Positions 26,659 through 27,153 of a stretch of 27,153 nt of DNA are shown one piece after another. This stretch comes from HGW-17 sp938004375. GTDB lineage: Bacteria > Myxococcota_A > Polyangia > HGW-17. Numbering within the stretch: the first letter of the stretch is position 1; the number at the start of each line of letters is the position of its first letter. The notes beneath the pieces were generated by a model, which saw only the letters and a list, made by a program, of their open reading frames with translations, did no database searches and was not told the DNA's origin. Position numbers and translations under genes: made by a program. The stretch is from assembly GCA_036802685.1 (NCBI GenBank), contig DAIRVS010000045.1, positions 1 to 27,153 of the forward strand. Reading direction: 5' to 3'.

Positions 26659-27153
26659 TCAGGGTTCCCACAAGCCCCAGAAGCCCGCCGAGGCGGTCGC
26701 CCGCTCGGCCTCGTCGAGCCATAACGCCTCGTAACCGGGAAAATGCACGAGAACTTTCCGGCCTTCTTCGTGACCCAGCACAAACAGCGCGGTGGCCAGC
26801 GCGTCGGCGATCAGGCCCTCGGGGCCCACGACGGTGACCCCCACGGCCCCCCGGGCAGGCTCCCCGGTGCGCGGATCCACGATGTGGCTGTACCGGACGC
26901 CGTCGACCATGCGGAACCGCTCGTAGTCCCCGGAGGTGACCAAGGCGAACGAGTCTGGACGGAGGGTGCCGGCCTTGTAAATGCCGCTCTTGCGGGGGGC
27001 GCGGATCCCCATCTTCCACTTGCGATCCGGTCGCGCACCGCCGACGCGCAGATCGCCGCCGCCGTTCACCAGATAATCCGGGAAGCCGGCCTCCAAGAGC
27101 GCCCGGGCGGCGACGTCCAGGGCGTACCCCTTCGCGATGCCCCCCAGGTCCAC
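26659..27153 (-). CDS. apbE: FAD:protein FMN transferase (ApbE family), 5' part outside the window
   Basis: The C-terminal 164 residues of an ApbE-type protein; the gene enters from the right edge. The visible motifs match the family in order: VDLGGIAKGYALD at the window edge, NGGGDLRVGG, TSGDYERF, the metal-binding HIVDPRTGEPARG, and ADALATALFVLG near the end. ApbE proteins use FAD to attach FMN covalently to Thr/Ser in flavoproteins of the cell envelope, such as NqrB, NqrC and RnfG. The N-terminal export or lipoprotein signal cannot be seen. The stop is 116 bases before the PEGA gene's start, so co-transcription is possible but not clear. Confidence 0.93.
   Translation of the reverse strand: MDLGGIAKGYALDVAARALLEAGFPDYLVNGGGDLRVGGARPDRKWKMGIRAPRKSGIYKAGTLRPDSFALVTSGDYERFRMVDGVRYSHIVDPRTGEPARGAVGVTVVGPEGLIADALATALFVLGHEEGRKVLVHFPGYEALWLDEAERATASAGFWGLWEP

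Overview
The window is a high-GC bacterial chromosome segment of ordinary housekeeping and cell-envelope genes, with no phage, IS, CRISPR or tRNA visible. The protein repertoire suggests a Myxococcota or other delta-proteobacterial-like Gram-negative: an OmpA protein with thrombospondin type 3 repeats, a PEGA-repeat outer-membrane protein, lipoproteins with Asn/Thr-rich linkers and MopA-like metal-binding motifs, and DUF3857/transglutaminase proteins. That placement is inference; no 16S gene is present.

Left part (1-8941): a 5'-truncated DUF3857/transglutaminase gene on the plus strand meets, stop to stop, a minus-strand pair (endonuclease/exonuclease/phosphatase lipoprotein, then a translationally coupled outer-membrane protein with an acidic N-terminal stretch). 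Next comes an 890-residue tandem fusion of two tyrosine phenol-lyase/tryptophanase domains on the minus strand, with its own sigma70-like promoter. Then an OmpA/TSP3 outer-membrane protein, also minus strand with its own promoter.

Middle (9042-14419): a plus-strand operon with a good promoter, encoding ribosomal protein L3 (outside any S10 cluster), an RlmE/FtsJ 23S rRNA methyltransferase, a lipoprotein, MutS2 with a C-terminal Smr domain, and a VTT/DedA-type membrane protein. Convergent to it is a minus-strand pair: a secreted alpha/beta-hydrolase with four Cys-rich modules, followed by a membrane-anchored protein of unknown function. An orphan radical SAM enzyme is divergent from a MopA-like metal-binding lipoprotein.

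Right part (19942-27153): a minus-strand series with an ApbE flavin transferase (cut by the window edge), a six-PEGA outer-membrane protein, a 16-cysteine duplicated lipoprotein and dnaE. The last three are tightly packed.

The most notable object is the phenol-lyase fusion. The N-terminal half has lost the PLP lysine and nearly every residue that acts within its own subunit, but keeps the Glu and Tyr that the family donates to the neighbouring subunit's active site. The C-terminal half shows the exact reverse pattern. This predicts a single-chain asymmetric dimer with one composite active site.
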